64,000 bases of DNA from JABFSA01 sp963827515 (lineage in GTDB: Bacteria; Acidobacteriota; Vicinamibacteria; Vicinamibacterales; UBA2999): positions 20,249 through 84,248 of the forward strand of contig CAWHBF010000035.1 of NCBI GenBank assembly GCA_963827515.1. Direction: 5' to 3'. Under the pieces are notes generated by a model. That model saw nothing but the letters and a program-made list of their open reading frames with translations, did not search any database and was not told the DNA's origin. Within the stretch, counting starts at the first letter, position 1. Each line of letters starts with the position of its first letter. Below, in pieces: positions 7,554-17,493 of the stretch. A program made the position numbers and the translations under genes.

Positions 7554-8706
7554 GCGCTCGCTCCCGCGCGCCACGATACGTTCTCCAGTCGCGAGCGATC
7601 CCGAAGTCGATGACCTTGCCAAGCGTCGAACGCCAGTCCGACAGTGGGAGTGGTCCGCCCCACAGAGCCTCTGCGCGTGTCGTGTCATACACCTTCGGAT
7701 ACAGGAGTGCGGGAAAGAAGGACCTCGCGCTCTCGAGCACCCGGCCGAACAACGCATCGCCGCTCTGTGCCACCGAGCGTTCGAAGAGCTCGAAGGTAGC
7801 TGTATCGACGATGACCGGCGCCTCGATCTGTCCATCAGCCCATCCGGACACCGTGGCACGAAGGTGCGCCACCGTCGTGGCGATCAGCTCCCGGATCGGG
7901 ATCGCCTGTGGTCCTGCTGCCACGTGGCACACGTCCAGGTCTGTGACAGGACACGCGGCGGCGCGCGCGAGCCACCGTGCCGCCACGTCGGTGGCGATGA
8001 GATCGACTCGGGACCCGTCGATCGCGGGGATCATCGGTACGAGACCACGCGTCAGCCAACGGATCGATTGATGGATCGCGCCAAAGCGGTGTACGTAGCC
8101 AGTGCGTTCTCCTCCAATGCACGTGCTGAGTCGTGCAATGCGCACCGGAAGTGCGGACGCCGCTGTGAGCCGCTCCGCCTCCCATTTCGTCTGCTCGTAC
8201 GGGTTGATGAAGTCACCGGCCCCTTCCTCGAGTTGCTCGCAGACGGTGTCGGTCCGCTTTCCGGCCACGCACGCGGTGCTGACCAGCAGAAACTGTCGAA
8301 GGTGCGCGCACTCTTGGGCGAGCTCGAGAACGCGCCGTGTCCCCTCGACGTTCACGTCACTCAACTCGTCCACCGGCGCCGCGAATCGCGTGTTCGCCGC
8401 CGCGTGGATCACGACGTCCACGTGTCTCTGCAGGCGCTCTCGGTCGCAGTCTTGGAGTCCGAGATGGTCGCGGCGGATGTCGGCGGCCATCGGGTGCAGG
8501 CGTTCAGCCACGCTGAGTCGCTGCGGGTGCCCGTCCGTGGCCAGTTCCTGGACCGTACACCGCAAGACCTGCGTGCGCCTCGCCATCCCCGACCCGGGGC
8601 GCATCAGCACGAAGATCTCGTGGTTGTCCTCGTCTCGAAGCAGTTCAGTGAGGAGATGCGGACCGATCGCTCCACTGGCTCCGGTGACGAGAATGGTGCG
8701 GCCCAT
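7546..8706 (-). CDS. Extended-SDR NAD(P)-dependent reductase (thioester reductase-like)
   Basis: 386 residues from ATG 8706, one base after the KAS III-like stop. The N-terminal nucleotide-binding loop TGASGAIG is at 8-15 and the catalytic Ser-Tyr-Lys set is Ser143 (LLVSTACVAG), Tyr170 and Lys174 (NPYEQTKWE). The layout resembles the male-sterility/thioester-reductase branch (NAD_binding_4) of extended SDRs, which reduce carrier-bound acyl thioesters to aldehydes or alcohols. Here it could reductively release an aminoacyl or acyl group from the carrier encoded next door. Epimerase or ketoreductase activity is the alternative. Confidence 0.82.
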   Translation of the reverse strand: MGRTILVTGASGAIGPHLLTELLRDEDNHEIFVLMRPGSGMARRTQVLRCTVQELATDGHPQRLSVAERLHPMAADIRRDHLGLQDCDRERLQRHVDVVIHAAANTRFAAPVDELSDVNVEGTRRVLELAQECAHLRQFLLVSTACVAGKRTDTVCEQLEEGAGDFINPYEQTKWEAERLTAASALPVRIARLSTCIGGERTGYVHRFGAIHQSIRWLTRGLVPMIPAIDGSRVDLIATDVAARWLARAAACPVTDLDVCHVAAGPQAIPIRELIATTVAHLRATVSGWADGQIEAPVIVDTATFELFERSVAQSGDALFGRVLESARSFFPALLYPKVYDTTRAEALWGGPLPLSDWRSTLGKVIDFGIARDWRTYRGARERAHV

Positions 8707-8707
8707 C

Positions 8708-9676
8708 TCAGTGCTCCAGTAGCAGCCCGCACCAGCTCGAGCCGAATCCATAGGTGAACAGCAGCAGCCGCGAGCCTCGCGGAACCTGCCCGAGCCGCCG
8801 AAGCTCCCCCAGATACAGAAAGCTATCAGCGATGATGGTGTGTCCAAACGACGGCAGGCCGACATGGAGCCGGTCGGACGAGATGCCGACGAGCCGCAGC
8901 AGAATGTCCCAACTCGATCGATTGACTCCGGTCGGAACCACAACGTCGATATCGCCCGGTGCTAGCCCGTGCTCTCGCAGCAACTGGTCGATGACCACTT
9001 TGGCAGTCGGAAAGTAGGCAGCCACGATCTCCGGGCCGCACGCGGCGGGGTCGCAGTAGTAGCCGCGCGAGATCTGGGTGAATCCAAGCCACTTTTCCTG
9101 AAGACATCCGCGGGAAACGACGACGGCACAGGCAGCATCACTGATGACGTTGTAGAGAATCTCGCGGGCCGCCCCTGGGGGCAGGACATCGACTCCGACA
9201 CATAAAACGTGCTGCCGCCCCGGCTCGGCCAGGAGCAGCGCGCGGGCCACCCTCAGTGCCGCGAACATCGTCGAACACCCCTGCTGCGCCACTGCCATCA
9301 CTTCGGCGTTGTGGAGACCCAGCACGTCCTGAAGCCATGCGGAGGTGTAACGGAAGCTCCGCATCGGATCACTGCCGGCGAAGCCCGAGCCCGTCCGCAC
9401 GTGCCCCTCCGGCCGCGCGCTGGCCCACACGACAACGTCCACTTCGTGCGGCTGCAGCCCGGCGTCGCCAAGTGCGGCGCGCGCAGCATCGAGGGCCATC
9501 TCTTCGGGCAGGTAATCGGGATCGCAGATATGGGCCCGCTCGAAGCCGAACGCCGTCAGCGCTTCAGGTGAGGAGGTGAGCAGGCCAGAGGCCGCCAGCT
9601 CGCTGAGGTCGCGTCGCCGTGGTGCGAGCAAACCGGCAACTCCGCTGAGCCCGACCTCGCCCGTATGTGCAGTCAC
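8708..9676 (-). CDS. KAS III-like condensing or acyltransfer enzyme with altered active site
   Basis: 322 residues with the thiolase-fold layout of FabH. The nucleophile is Cys134 in QQGCSTMFAAL. The FabH His-Gln-Ala-Asn motif is replaced by PTGVN (248-252), so the usual catalytic His is Thr249, while the position of the usual catalytic Asn carries His279 (FGHTIIADS). A His in the second position is reminiscent of KAS III-like O-acyltransferases rather than chain-initiating synthases; that functional reading is inference. There is no signal peptide. It is the first enzyme gene after the TRAP genes (30-base gap) and is followed by the reductase after one base. Confidence 0.85.
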   Translation of the reverse strand: MTAHTGEVGLSGVAGLLAPRRRDLSELAASGLLTSSPEALTAFGFERAHICDPDYLPEEMALDAARAALGDAGLQPHEVDVVVWASARPEGHVRTGSGFAGSDPMRSFRYTSAWLQDVLGLHNAEVMAVAQQGCSTMFAALRVARALLLAEPGRQHVLCVGVDVLPPGAAREILYNVISDAACAVVVSRGCLQEKWLGFTQISRGYYCDPAACGPEIVAAYFPTAKVVIDQLLREHGLAPGDIDVVVPTGVNRSSWDILLRLVGISSDRLHVGLPSFGHTIIADSFLYLGELRRLGQVPRGSRLLLFTYGFGSSWCGLLLEH

Positions 9677-9706
9677 GGGTCTCCATAAACGAGGAGGCCC
9701 GAAAGG

Positions 9707-11545
9707 TTACGGAGTGAGCTGGCCGCCCTGCTCCAGCACGCTCAGCGGCCACAGGCTCAGCCACGGGACGAACGTGATGAGAAGCACCGCCAGGAGCAGA
9801 ATCGCGGTATAGGGCAGCGTCGAACGGTAGATCTGCGGCAGCGGCTGCTTGAATCGGTATGAGGCCAGAAAGAGGTTCTCCCCCATCGGCGGCATCAGGT
9901 AGCCCAACTCCATATTCGCGAGGAAGATCACGGCCAGGTGGAGCGGCTCCACGCCGTAGGCGCCCGCGAGGGGAAGAATGAGTGGCACTACGACGACGAT
10001 TGCGGAGTAAATGTCCATCAAGGCGCCGACTGCGACGAGAAACAGGTTGAGAGCCAGCAGGAAGACCACCGGCGACTCGATGCGTGCCTTCGACCATTCG
10101 AGCAGCAGCGTGGGAATGTCCGCAATCACAAGGTAGTTCGTAAAGCCGAGCGCCACGCCGAGGATGACCAGAAAGCCGCCTATGAGCGTGGCGCACTCCA
10201 CAACGACACGCGGGACGTCTCGGGTCAGGCTGAGCGTTCGATGGACCACACATTCGAAGACCAGGGCGTAAAGCGCGGTGAGGGCCGCTACCTCGACCAC
10301 CGTGACGAAGCCTCCAACGAGGCCACCCAGTACGACGCATGGCAAGGCGAGATCCCACTTCGCCTCCCAAATGGCTGATCGTGCTTCCCGCCGTTGGAAT
10401 GGCGTCCGGATCGCTCCGTTTCGCCAGCCTTGAGAGGCCGCCCAGCCCGCGACGACCATCACCAGCAAGATCCCCGGCATCAACCCAGCGATGAACAAGC
10501 GCTCGAACGGCACATTCGCGTAGAAAGCGTAGAGAAACACCGGGAGACTCGGAAAAAAGAGGAGCCCGATCGACCCGGACACCGTCACCAACCCCATCGA
10601 CGTTGATTGCGGATACCCCGCCCTGACGAGGACCGGCAGCAGAACGCCGCCCATCGATAGAATCGTCACGCCCGAAGCGCCAGTCAGCGGTGTGAAGAAC
10701 GCGAGCACGAAGGTCGTCACGATGGCGAGCCCGCCCGGCATCCACCCGAACAGCGCCGTGAACAGGCGAGTCAGCCGGTGGCTGGCGCCGCCTTCGGCCA
10801 GGAGATAGCCGCCAAGCGCAAACAACGGAATCGCCGGCAGCATCGGCGACGTCGTGAGCCGATAGGCCTCTCCGGGGACTGCATTCGCGGGTGTGCCGTC
10901 TGCCCAGAAAAGCAGGAGCGCCGCGCCTCCCATCGCCGCAAACACTGGCATCCCGCACGCCGTGGCCGCCGCAATGACCGCCAGGGACGGTATCAGCGCC
11001 CACGACTCGGCTGACGCCTCGGCAACGCCAAAGATGATCGGAAGCGCGAGTCCGGAGGCGGCGAGGAGGCGGCCGCGCGTCGAGTCCGCCGCGTGCCAGA
11101 CGATGCGGCCTGAGATGAGGGCAAATGCAACGGGCAGAATGCTCGTGGCAATCCATGAGGGAATTCCCCAGGCGGTGATGCCACCAGCGGCACGTTCGAC
11201 GCGGACGAGGTCGGCGCCGGCGATCGACAGCCACGCCGCGATCCCGCTCCCAACGGCGGATGTGAAGATCCGAATGGGCCCGCGCAGTCGCACAGGAAGA
11301 AAGGCCGGCGTTGAGAGTGCGAGCAGTCGATCCGAACGGCCCGCCAGCGCCGCGCCGAGAAGTGCGACCCACAGCGTCAATTGCTGGACAAGAACGATAA
11401 CGCCCGGAATGCTGCGACCGTCGATGATGCGCGCCGCCGCTTCACCGAGCGGAAGGAGCGCCATCGCGGCAAACACCACCACCGACAGCGCGTCCTCGAA
11501 CTGCCGAGCGATCGCGACGGACCCGTCCCGCAGCAGCGCCTTCAC
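9707..11545 (-). CDS. TRAP transporter fused small/large permease (DctQM type)
   Basis: 612 residues, almost entirely transmembrane helices. The first 170 or so correspond to the small DctQ-like subunit and the remainder to the large DctM-like subunit with its repeated Gly/Pro-rich helical hairpins, for example PLTGASGVTILSMGG and NMELGYLMPPMGENLF. TRAP permeases move organic acids or other carboxylated solutes inward, driven by ion gradients. ATG 11545 overlaps the solute-binding protein stop by ATGA. Fused QM subunits are common. It is encoded 30 bases upstream of the KAS III-like gene, so import and biosynthesis appear co-expressed. Confidence 0.92.
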   Translation of the reverse strand: MKALLRDGSVAIARQFEDALSVVVFAAMALLPLGEAAARIIDGRSIPGVIVLVQQLTLWVALLGAALAGRSDRLLALSTPAFLPVRLRGPIRIFTSAVGSGIAAWLSIAGADLVRVERAAGGITAWGIPSWIATSILPVAFALISGRIVWHAADSTRGRLLAASGLALPIIFGVAEASAESWALIPSLAVIAAATACGMPVFAAMGGAALLLFWADGTPANAVPGEAYRLTTSPMLPAIPLFALGGYLLAEGGASHRLTRLFTALFGWMPGGLAIVTTFVLAFFTPLTGASGVTILSMGGVLLPVLVRAGYPQSTSMGLVTVSGSIGLLFFPSLPVFLYAFYANVPFERLFIAGLMPGILLVMVVAGWAASQGWRNGAIRTPFQRREARSAIWEAKWDLALPCVVLGGLVGGFVTVVEVAALTALYALVFECVVHRTLSLTRDVPRVVVECATLIGGFLVILGVALGFTNYLVIADIPTLLLEWSKARIESPVVFLLALNLFLVAVGALMDIYSAIVVVVPLILPLAGAYGVEPLHLAVIFLANMELGYLMPPMGENLFLASYRFKQPLPQIYRSTLPYTAILLLAVLLITFVPWLSLWPLSVLEQGGQLTP

Positions 11546-12546
11546 CGACGAAACTCGTTTCTGAAGCGCTGCACCTCGTCATACAGATCTGCGGGGCAAT
11601 ACGAGCCTCTCAGGCGGCCGTAGGTGCTTTCCGCGCTGGATTTCCAGACGGCGCGCGTGGCGGTGTCCGGACGGACGACGACGAGGCCGCGCTTCTCCAT
11701 TTCGCGCACCGCCTGGTCTCCCATCCCACGGATGTCCGCTCGAAGACGCTCACCCGACGCGTGCGCGGCTTCGAGCATCGCCGCCCTCGATCCGGACGGA
11801 ATCTGCTCCCACGCCTGCTGGCTAATCACCGTGCCGCCGATCAACGGCATCCACGGGACGTCGATCATGTGAGGTGCCAACTTGTAGGATTCCTGGAGCT
11901 GCGCGAACAGAGGCACGGTCGAGAAGGCGTCGATCATGCCCGTCTGTAGCGCGGTGACCAGATCAGTGAGCGCGAGCGGGACGACGTGGAAGCCGAACTC
12001 GTTGTAGAGGCGTTCGGTCTCGGGATCGCCCGCCGAGGTAAAGAGCTTCAGGCGGCGCACATCGTCGGGGGTCCGGGCAGGCTTCTTGGTGAACGTGTAC
12101 ACCCACCCGCCGTCGGCCCAGTTCAGCACTTTGAAGCCCTTGGCCTCGATGCGGCGCTCGAGCATTGGTGTGAGTCGCAGGCGCACGTAGTCGAGCTCGT
12201 CGTACGTGCTGAACATCATCGGCATTTGCAGGCACGACACGCCAGCGTCAATCCGTGACAGCCCGCCTGATGAGAGCGCGACGGCTTGAATGCGACCCTG
12301 ACGGATCTGCCGGACCATCTCCGTCTCGTCTCCGAGCACGCCGCCCGAATAGATCGTGACCTGGGCGGTGCCGCCGGAGATCCTGCGCCACTCCTGCCGG
12401 ACGTACTGCAGGCTCTCGTCCCAGAGCGATCCCTTCGGCACGATCGTCCCCATCCGGATGCGGACGACGCCCTGCGCCTGCAGCCATGGACTCGCACCGG
12501 TCGCTACGAGCGCCAACGTGATCACAAGCCGAACCAGGGGTCTCAT
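11542..12546 (-). CDS. TRAP transporter solute-binding protein (DctP/TatP family)
   Basis: 334 residues with an N-terminal signal peptide (about 1-25, ending WLQAQG). The DctP fold is recognised from VRIRMGTIVPKGSLWDES, YSGGVLGDETEMVRQIRQG, the middle ALQTGMIDAFSTVPLF and VPWMPLIGGTVISQQAW. In the family a conserved Arg binds the ligand carboxylate; here RRLKLFTSAGD lies in that region. Its TatT partner is encoded immediately upstream with a 4-base overlap, which places this in the TatPT class. In Treponema the TatP/TatT pair forms a complex thought to handle hydrophobic ligands. The ligand here is unknown. Confidence 0.92.
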   Translation of the reverse strand: MRPLVRLVITLALVATGASPWLQAQGVVRIRMGTIVPKGSLWDESLQYVRQEWRRISGGTAQVTIYSGGVLGDETEMVRQIRQGRIQAVALSSGGLSRIDAGVSCLQMPMMFSTYDELDYVRLRLTPMLERRIEAKGFKVLNWADGGWVYTFTKKPARTPDDVRRLKLFTSAGDPETERLYNEFGFHVVPLALTDLVTALQTGMIDAFSTVPLFAQLQESYKLAPHMIDVPWMPLIGGTVISQQAWEQIPSGSRAAMLEAAHASGERLRADIRGMGDQAVREMEKRGLVVVRPDTATRAVWKSSAESTYGRLRGSYCPADLYDEVQRFRNEFRR

Positions 12547-13508
12547 GGAGCTGTCCTTTCCTGGGAGGTGATGGATTCATCGTCGAGAATGAGTTGATCG
12601 GCGCGCGCCGCCAGCCATCGCGCGCGGCGGTGCGCGAGCAGGTTGACCAAGCGGGTCCCTGGGTGATCGTCTGGATTCACGTCAAGGGCACGCTGAATGA
12701 GCTCGTGGAACTCGGCAGCGTTCTGCAAAGGCACCGACACGGCTTCGGCGTAGGCCAGATGGACGGCAGCGCTCTTCCCGCGGGACAGTTCAACGGCCCG
12801 GTCGTAGTGCCTTGTGATCAGGGAAACATCCGGCGCTCCTGGCACAGCGCCGGCCAGCACTATCTTGAACTCATGCAGAGCGCCTTCGCCCCAGGCTTCG
12901 TCGATCTCGAGCGCACGGTCGAGCAGCGCGTCAACCTCGGGGAGCCGTGCAAGCAGCGCGGCGTCTCCGGGCGACACCGAGATGGCGAGGCCGAGCGACG
13001 CAGCGGCCCAGTACATGAACCCGACGTCCTCGGTCCTGGTCTTTGCCGTGATGCGTCGCACCGCCGAACGCGGTTCGATCACCAAAGCTGCGCCGATGCC
13101 GGGATAGGAGCGCTCTAGGCCCCGGATGGCGTATTGGAGAGCCCGCAGGTACAGGCGGCGCGCTCGTGCTCGGAGCTCCCGAGCCCGGTCGAGATCCTCT
13201 TCTGCTGCGACCGATGCGGCGTAGTCCACGTATGCGTATGAGTAGAGGACGAATCCGCGAGCCGCCGTCAGGAGTAGTCCGCGGTGACTGGGCGACTGGG
13301 CGAGGAGGCTTTCCGTCAGCTTGAGTCCGAACGGTAGGGCGTCGCCCACCAGCACCAGATCGTCATCCGTCTCATACACGGAATCTCCTTCGGCGAGCGC
13401 GTCCCCGACCTTGTTGATCGCGTAGGTCTTCAACGAACAACCCGACGCCAGCAGGACGACGGCAAGGGTCCACACCCAAGGCCATCGGTTCAACGCGCCA
13501 TTCGTCAT
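12543..13508 (-). CDS. TatT-family TRAP-associated lipoprotein
   Basis: About 321 residues from ATG 13508. The signal peptide ends in lipobox LLASGC (Cys24), so it is a periplasm-facing or outer-membrane-facing lipoprotein. The body is helical with TPR-like repeats (RARELRARARRLYLRALQYA, LLDRALEIDEAWGEGALHE, HELIQRALDVNPDD), typical of the TatT component of TRAP systems. TatT proteins trimerise and dock the solute-binding protein. It is the first gene of the minus-strand run and faces the divergently encoded TonB receptor, consistent with a relay from outer-membrane receptor through TatT and TatP to the permease. Confidence 0.88.
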   Translation of the reverse strand: MTNGALNRWPWVWTLAVVLLASGCSLKTYAINKVGDALAEGDSVYETDDDLVLVGDALPFGLKLTESLLAQSPSHRGLLLTAARGFVLYSYAYVDYAASVAAEEDLDRARELRARARRLYLRALQYAIRGLERSYPGIGAALVIEPRSAVRRITAKTRTEDVGFMYWAAASLGLAISVSPGDAALLARLPEVDALLDRALEIDEAWGEGALHEFKIVLAGAVPGAPDVSLITRHYDRAVELSRGKSAAVHLAYAEAVSVPLQNAAEFHELIQRALDVNPDDHPGTRLVNLLAHRRARWLAARADQLILDDESITSQERTAP

Positions 13509-13598
13509 CTCATCAGTCTCGAGAGGGATAAAGCGGTTCGGCTGGACAGTTACAGGCCAGCAGCCGATAACCGGTTTTGCGGATATGCTCACCGCGAC
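13509..13598. promoter_or_regulatory. Divergent promoter region between TatT and TonB-receptor genes
   Basis: This 90-base gap is the only space from which both the long minus-strand run and the plus-strand receptor gene can be transcribed, so promoters on both strands must lie in or next to it. I see no confident -35/-10 pair and no strong inverted repeat, only a GATAACCGGTTTTGC stretch. Listed because its position makes it the control point of the whole system. Confidence 0.45.
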
Positions 13599-15710
13599 AT
13601 GAACCTGCCGAAGCCGGTCGAGACGATAGGGATTGTGGTGCTGATGTTGGCCCTGGCCCAGCCAGCCGCCGCGCAGGGTCCCATGCCGCAGATCGAGCAG
13701 CCTCCCACGCCACAGGACGCGGGGAGCGTCGATGACGTGATCGTCGTCACGGCCTCGCGGCTCGAGGAACTCTTACTGAACGCGCCTGCCACGATGACCG
13801 TCGTGGGCGCGGACGCCATCGAGCGGGCGCCCATTCAGAGTGTGACGGACCTGCTTCGGCTCGTGCCGGGACTCAACACCGTGCAGGTGTCAGCGCGAGA
13901 CGTCAACGTGACGAGCCGTGCCGCCTCGGGCACGCTTGCGGATTCGCTGCTGGTTCTGCTGGATGGCCGATCGATCTATCAGGACTTCTTCGGATTCGTC
14001 GCGTGGGATTTTCTCCCGATCGACACCAGGGAGATCAAGCAGATTGAAGTGATCCGCGGACCCGCGTCGGCCGTGTGGGGCGCGAATGCCATGACCGGCG
14101 TGGTCAATATCATCACGAAGACCCCTCGCGAGATGCAGGGCAACAGCCTGTCGATTCGATTCGGCCAGTTCGACCGCTCCGGTCCGGAAGATTCGTTCGA
14201 CGGCGGCGGGATGTTCGCCATCAACGCCGCACATGCGGCGGCCACGAGCGACAGGTTCGCGTACAAGATATCCGCGGGTCTACTGACACAAGAGCCGTTT
14301 CTGAGGCCTGTCGGGAGCGTTGCGGGCTCCTCGATTCCGTATCCCTTGTTCGAAAACAGGGGAACCACGCAGCCAAAGCTTGATGCACGAGTGGACTACG
14401 ACCTCGAGGACAGACGCCAGAAGATCGTTCTCGCCGGAGGTATTTCGGGAACCGAGGGCATCGTTCACACCGGCATCGGACCGCTCGATATCCAGCGCGG
14501 GTCAACATTCAAGTACGGCCGCATGACGTACACACGCGACAGGCTGAAGCTGCAGGTATTCGTGAACGCGGTCGACGGCGAGTCCCCCCCTTTGCTGCGA
14601 CTTGGACCCAACGGGCAACCGCTCGATTTCCGATTCGAGAACCAGGCGTACGACATCGAGTTCTCGGACCTGCACCTCTCGGGCACTCGCCATCTGCTCT
14701 CCTACGGGGGCAACTATCGTCATAACAACTTCGACCTCTCCTTCGCGGGTCACGGCGGAAGCCGTGACGAAGGGGGTGCGTATGCGCAGGACCAGATCTA
14801 TTTCTTCTCGGAACGGTTGCGGTGGATCGTGGGCGCCCGAGTCGATCGATTCGACGTCCTCAGCAAGGCGGTGTTCTCTCCTCGCACGGCCGTGCTGTTC
14901 TCACCTCGTGCCGGTCAGACAGTGCGGCTGTCGTTCAACCGCGCCTTCCGCGCACCGTCGTTCGTCAATACCCTTCTAAACACGACCTTTTTCACCGACA
15001 TCGACCTCGGCGCCGCCGGCCCGTTTGCGTTGACAACGCTTGCTGAAGGCAACCCGCAGTTGAAGGAGGAGGCGCTCACCGCTTACGAAGCAGGCTACAT
15101 CGGCGGCTTCGGACGGGTGATGCTCGGAGCGGCCGTCTACCTGAATCAGACGAAGAACATGATTCAATTCTCACGACCTGAGCACTACACGAGCAGCCAT
15201 CCGCCGGTAGGGTGGCCCGGCCCGCCCGCCGTCCTGGACCAACTCGTCGCGCAGGACCGTGGGCTCCCCTCGAGGTTCACGTACCTCAACTACGACCGCA
15301 TCAGCGACCATGGCGTGGAGTTGTCGGCAGACGTCAACGTGAGAGCCGGGTGGTCGGGATTCACGAACTACACGTGGCAGGCCGATCCGAGGCCGACCGG
15401 GTTCGATATCTCCGATTTGAACCTGCCGCCTACCCACCGCTTGAACGCGGGAGCGAGCCTCACTCACGGGCGGTACTTTGGCAGTCTCTCGGGCAGCTTC
15501 GTTGATGCAGCCTTCTGGCAGGATGTCGGCTACGACGGACCCACCAAGGCGTACACATTGATGGACGGGGGCGTTGGTGTCCACTCGACCGACGGCACGA
15601 TGACCGTCGCGGTGCGCGCAACCAACCTCCTGAACCAGCCGATCCAGCAGCACGTCTTCGGGGACGTGATTCGTCGGACGGTAATAGGCGAAGTCCGCTT
15701 CGAGTTCTGA
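13599..15710 (+). CDS. TonB-dependent outer-membrane receptor
   Basis: 703 residues with a signal peptide (1-26, ending AAAQ). The plug domain is clear: a TonB-box-like stretch DDVIVVTASR, then DLLRLVPGLN, the LLVLLDGRSIY strand, IEVIRGPASAVWGANAMTG and VVNIITK. A 22-stranded barrel follows and ends in the aromatic residue Phe (VRFEF), as required for BAM insertion. Such receptors import siderophores, cobalamin, nickel complexes or glycans; the missing Cys-rich loops and the neighbouring TRAP system argue for an organic solute. It is transcribed away from the TRAP/biosynthesis run and shares its 90-base control region. Confidence 0.93.
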   Translation: MNLPKPVETIGIVVLMLALAQPAAAQGPMPQIEQPPTPQDAGSVDDVIVVTASRLEELLLNAPATMTVVGADAIERAPIQSVTDLLRLVPGLNTVQVSARDVNVTSRAASGTLADSLLVLLDGRSIYQDFFGFVAWDFLPIDTREIKQIEVIRGPASAVWGANAMTGVVNIITKTPREMQGNSLSIRFGQFDRSGPEDSFDGGGMFAINAAHAAATSDRFAYKISAGLLTQEPFLRPVGSVAGSSIPYPLFENRGTTQPKLDARVDYDLEDRRQKIVLAGGISGTEGIVHTGIGPLDIQRGSTFKYGRMTYTRDRLKLQVFVNAVDGESPPLLRLGPNGQPLDFRFENQAYDIEFSDLHLSGTRHLLSYGGNYRHNNFDLSFAGHGGSRDEGGAYAQDQIYFFSERLRWIVGARVDRFDVLSKAVFSPRTAVLFSPRAGQTVRLSFNRAFRAPSFVNTLLNTTFFTDIDLGAAGPFALTTLAEGNPQLKEEALTAYEAGYIGGFGRVMLGAAVYLNQTKNMIQFSRPEHYTSSHPPVGWPGPPAVLDQLVAQDRGLPSRFTYLNYDRISDHGVELSADVNVRAGWSGFTNYTWQADPRPTGFDISDLNLPPTHRLNAGASLTHGRYFGSLSGSFVDAAFWQDVGYDGPTKAYTLMDGGVGVHSTDGTMTVAVRATNLLNQPIQQHVFGDVIRRTVIGEVRFEF

Positions 15711-15793
15711 GCGCAGGCCGGGCACACTGCTTTGGCGGCACAGTGATAGGCTAGGGCGCCCCGAGGACACGCTTATCGTGTCCGAGGCACATC

Positions 15794-16882
<1,089 letters not shown>

Positions 16883-17214
16883 CGTCATAACTTGGGCCGT
16901 GAGCGCTCTGCTCGCACGTGTCTGCCGATGACGGACCGGTATGACGACACGCCACCGGTACCGCCACCTCGCTCCGGGCCTGTGAAATCCCGAGCCGGAC
17001 GGCAAGCCGACGGAAGGAACACCGGTCGCCGACTCAGGAACCCGGCTCCTAGCACTCGGTGGAAGCGTTCCTGCAGTCGAACACGGAGAGAAGGACGGGA
17101 ACCGGACGAAAGCCCCGTGGAACCGGGGAAAGCCCAACGCGGAACCGGGGACAGAGGTCGTCGAGCGAGGCGGCCCTCCTCCCCCACCTCCGGTGCCTCC
17201 CCGCTGCCCCTGAC
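16883..17214. other. No recognisable gene
   Basis: About 330 bases between the kinase and the TonB C-terminal-domain remnant. All frames give only Arg-, Pro- and Ser-rich translations with no domain resemblance on either strand. It may contain the eroded N-terminal part of the downstream TonB-like gene. Confidence 0.5.
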
Positions 17215-17493
17215 CCCGACGTCATCACACGACCGGTTCTGATCCACGAATTGTCAGTCCGGTTTATCTCCGCCATCGCCAAGGCGGCTGGTCTGGAAGG
17301 GGACGTGATGCTCCTGGCCGAGGTAGGTCCCGATGGCAGGGTTCGCGACGTGACCGTGCATAGCCAGTGCATCCGCTGCTCGACGAGGCGGCCAGAAAGG
17401 CGGTTCTGCAGTACCAGGTACAGACCAGGACTGCGCGACGGAGTGCCTGAATCGGTAACGATGCAAATCACGGTTTCCTTTAGCCTGCGTTGA
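17215..17493 (+). pseudogene. TonB C-terminal-domain protein fragment with two compensating frameshifts
   Basis: The stretch AAGLEGDVMLLAEVGPDGRV followed by RDVTVHS is the first half of a TonB_C domain (G.V.L...V...G.V..V.V). Directly after it the frame is lost, but the next frame reads VHPLLDEAARKAVLQYQ, the expected helix, and the original frame then resumes as YRPGLRDGVPESVTMQITVS, the expected last strands. Two nearby indels therefore cancel out. No start codon or membrane anchor is visible upstream. Either consensus errors or a decayed gene. Its stop overlaps a TTG that can start the next gene. Confidence 0.6.

Noticed and set aside
7243..8757. Open frame of about 500 codons on the plus strand opposite the reductase and carrier-protein genes
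   Set aside because: Translation rich in Arg, His and Gln with no fold; the minus strand holds recognisable enzymes with catalytic residues and coupled overlaps.
9564..11372. Long open frame of about 600 codons on the minus strand in another frame of the TRAP permease
   Set aside because: Arg/Pro/Gly-rich translation with no domain pattern; the overlapping frame encodes a clear DctQM protein with ATGA coupling. A GC-rich shadow.
16892..17242. Plus-strand frame after the kinase
   Set aside because: Arg/Pro-rich, without domain or start signal; likely non-coding.
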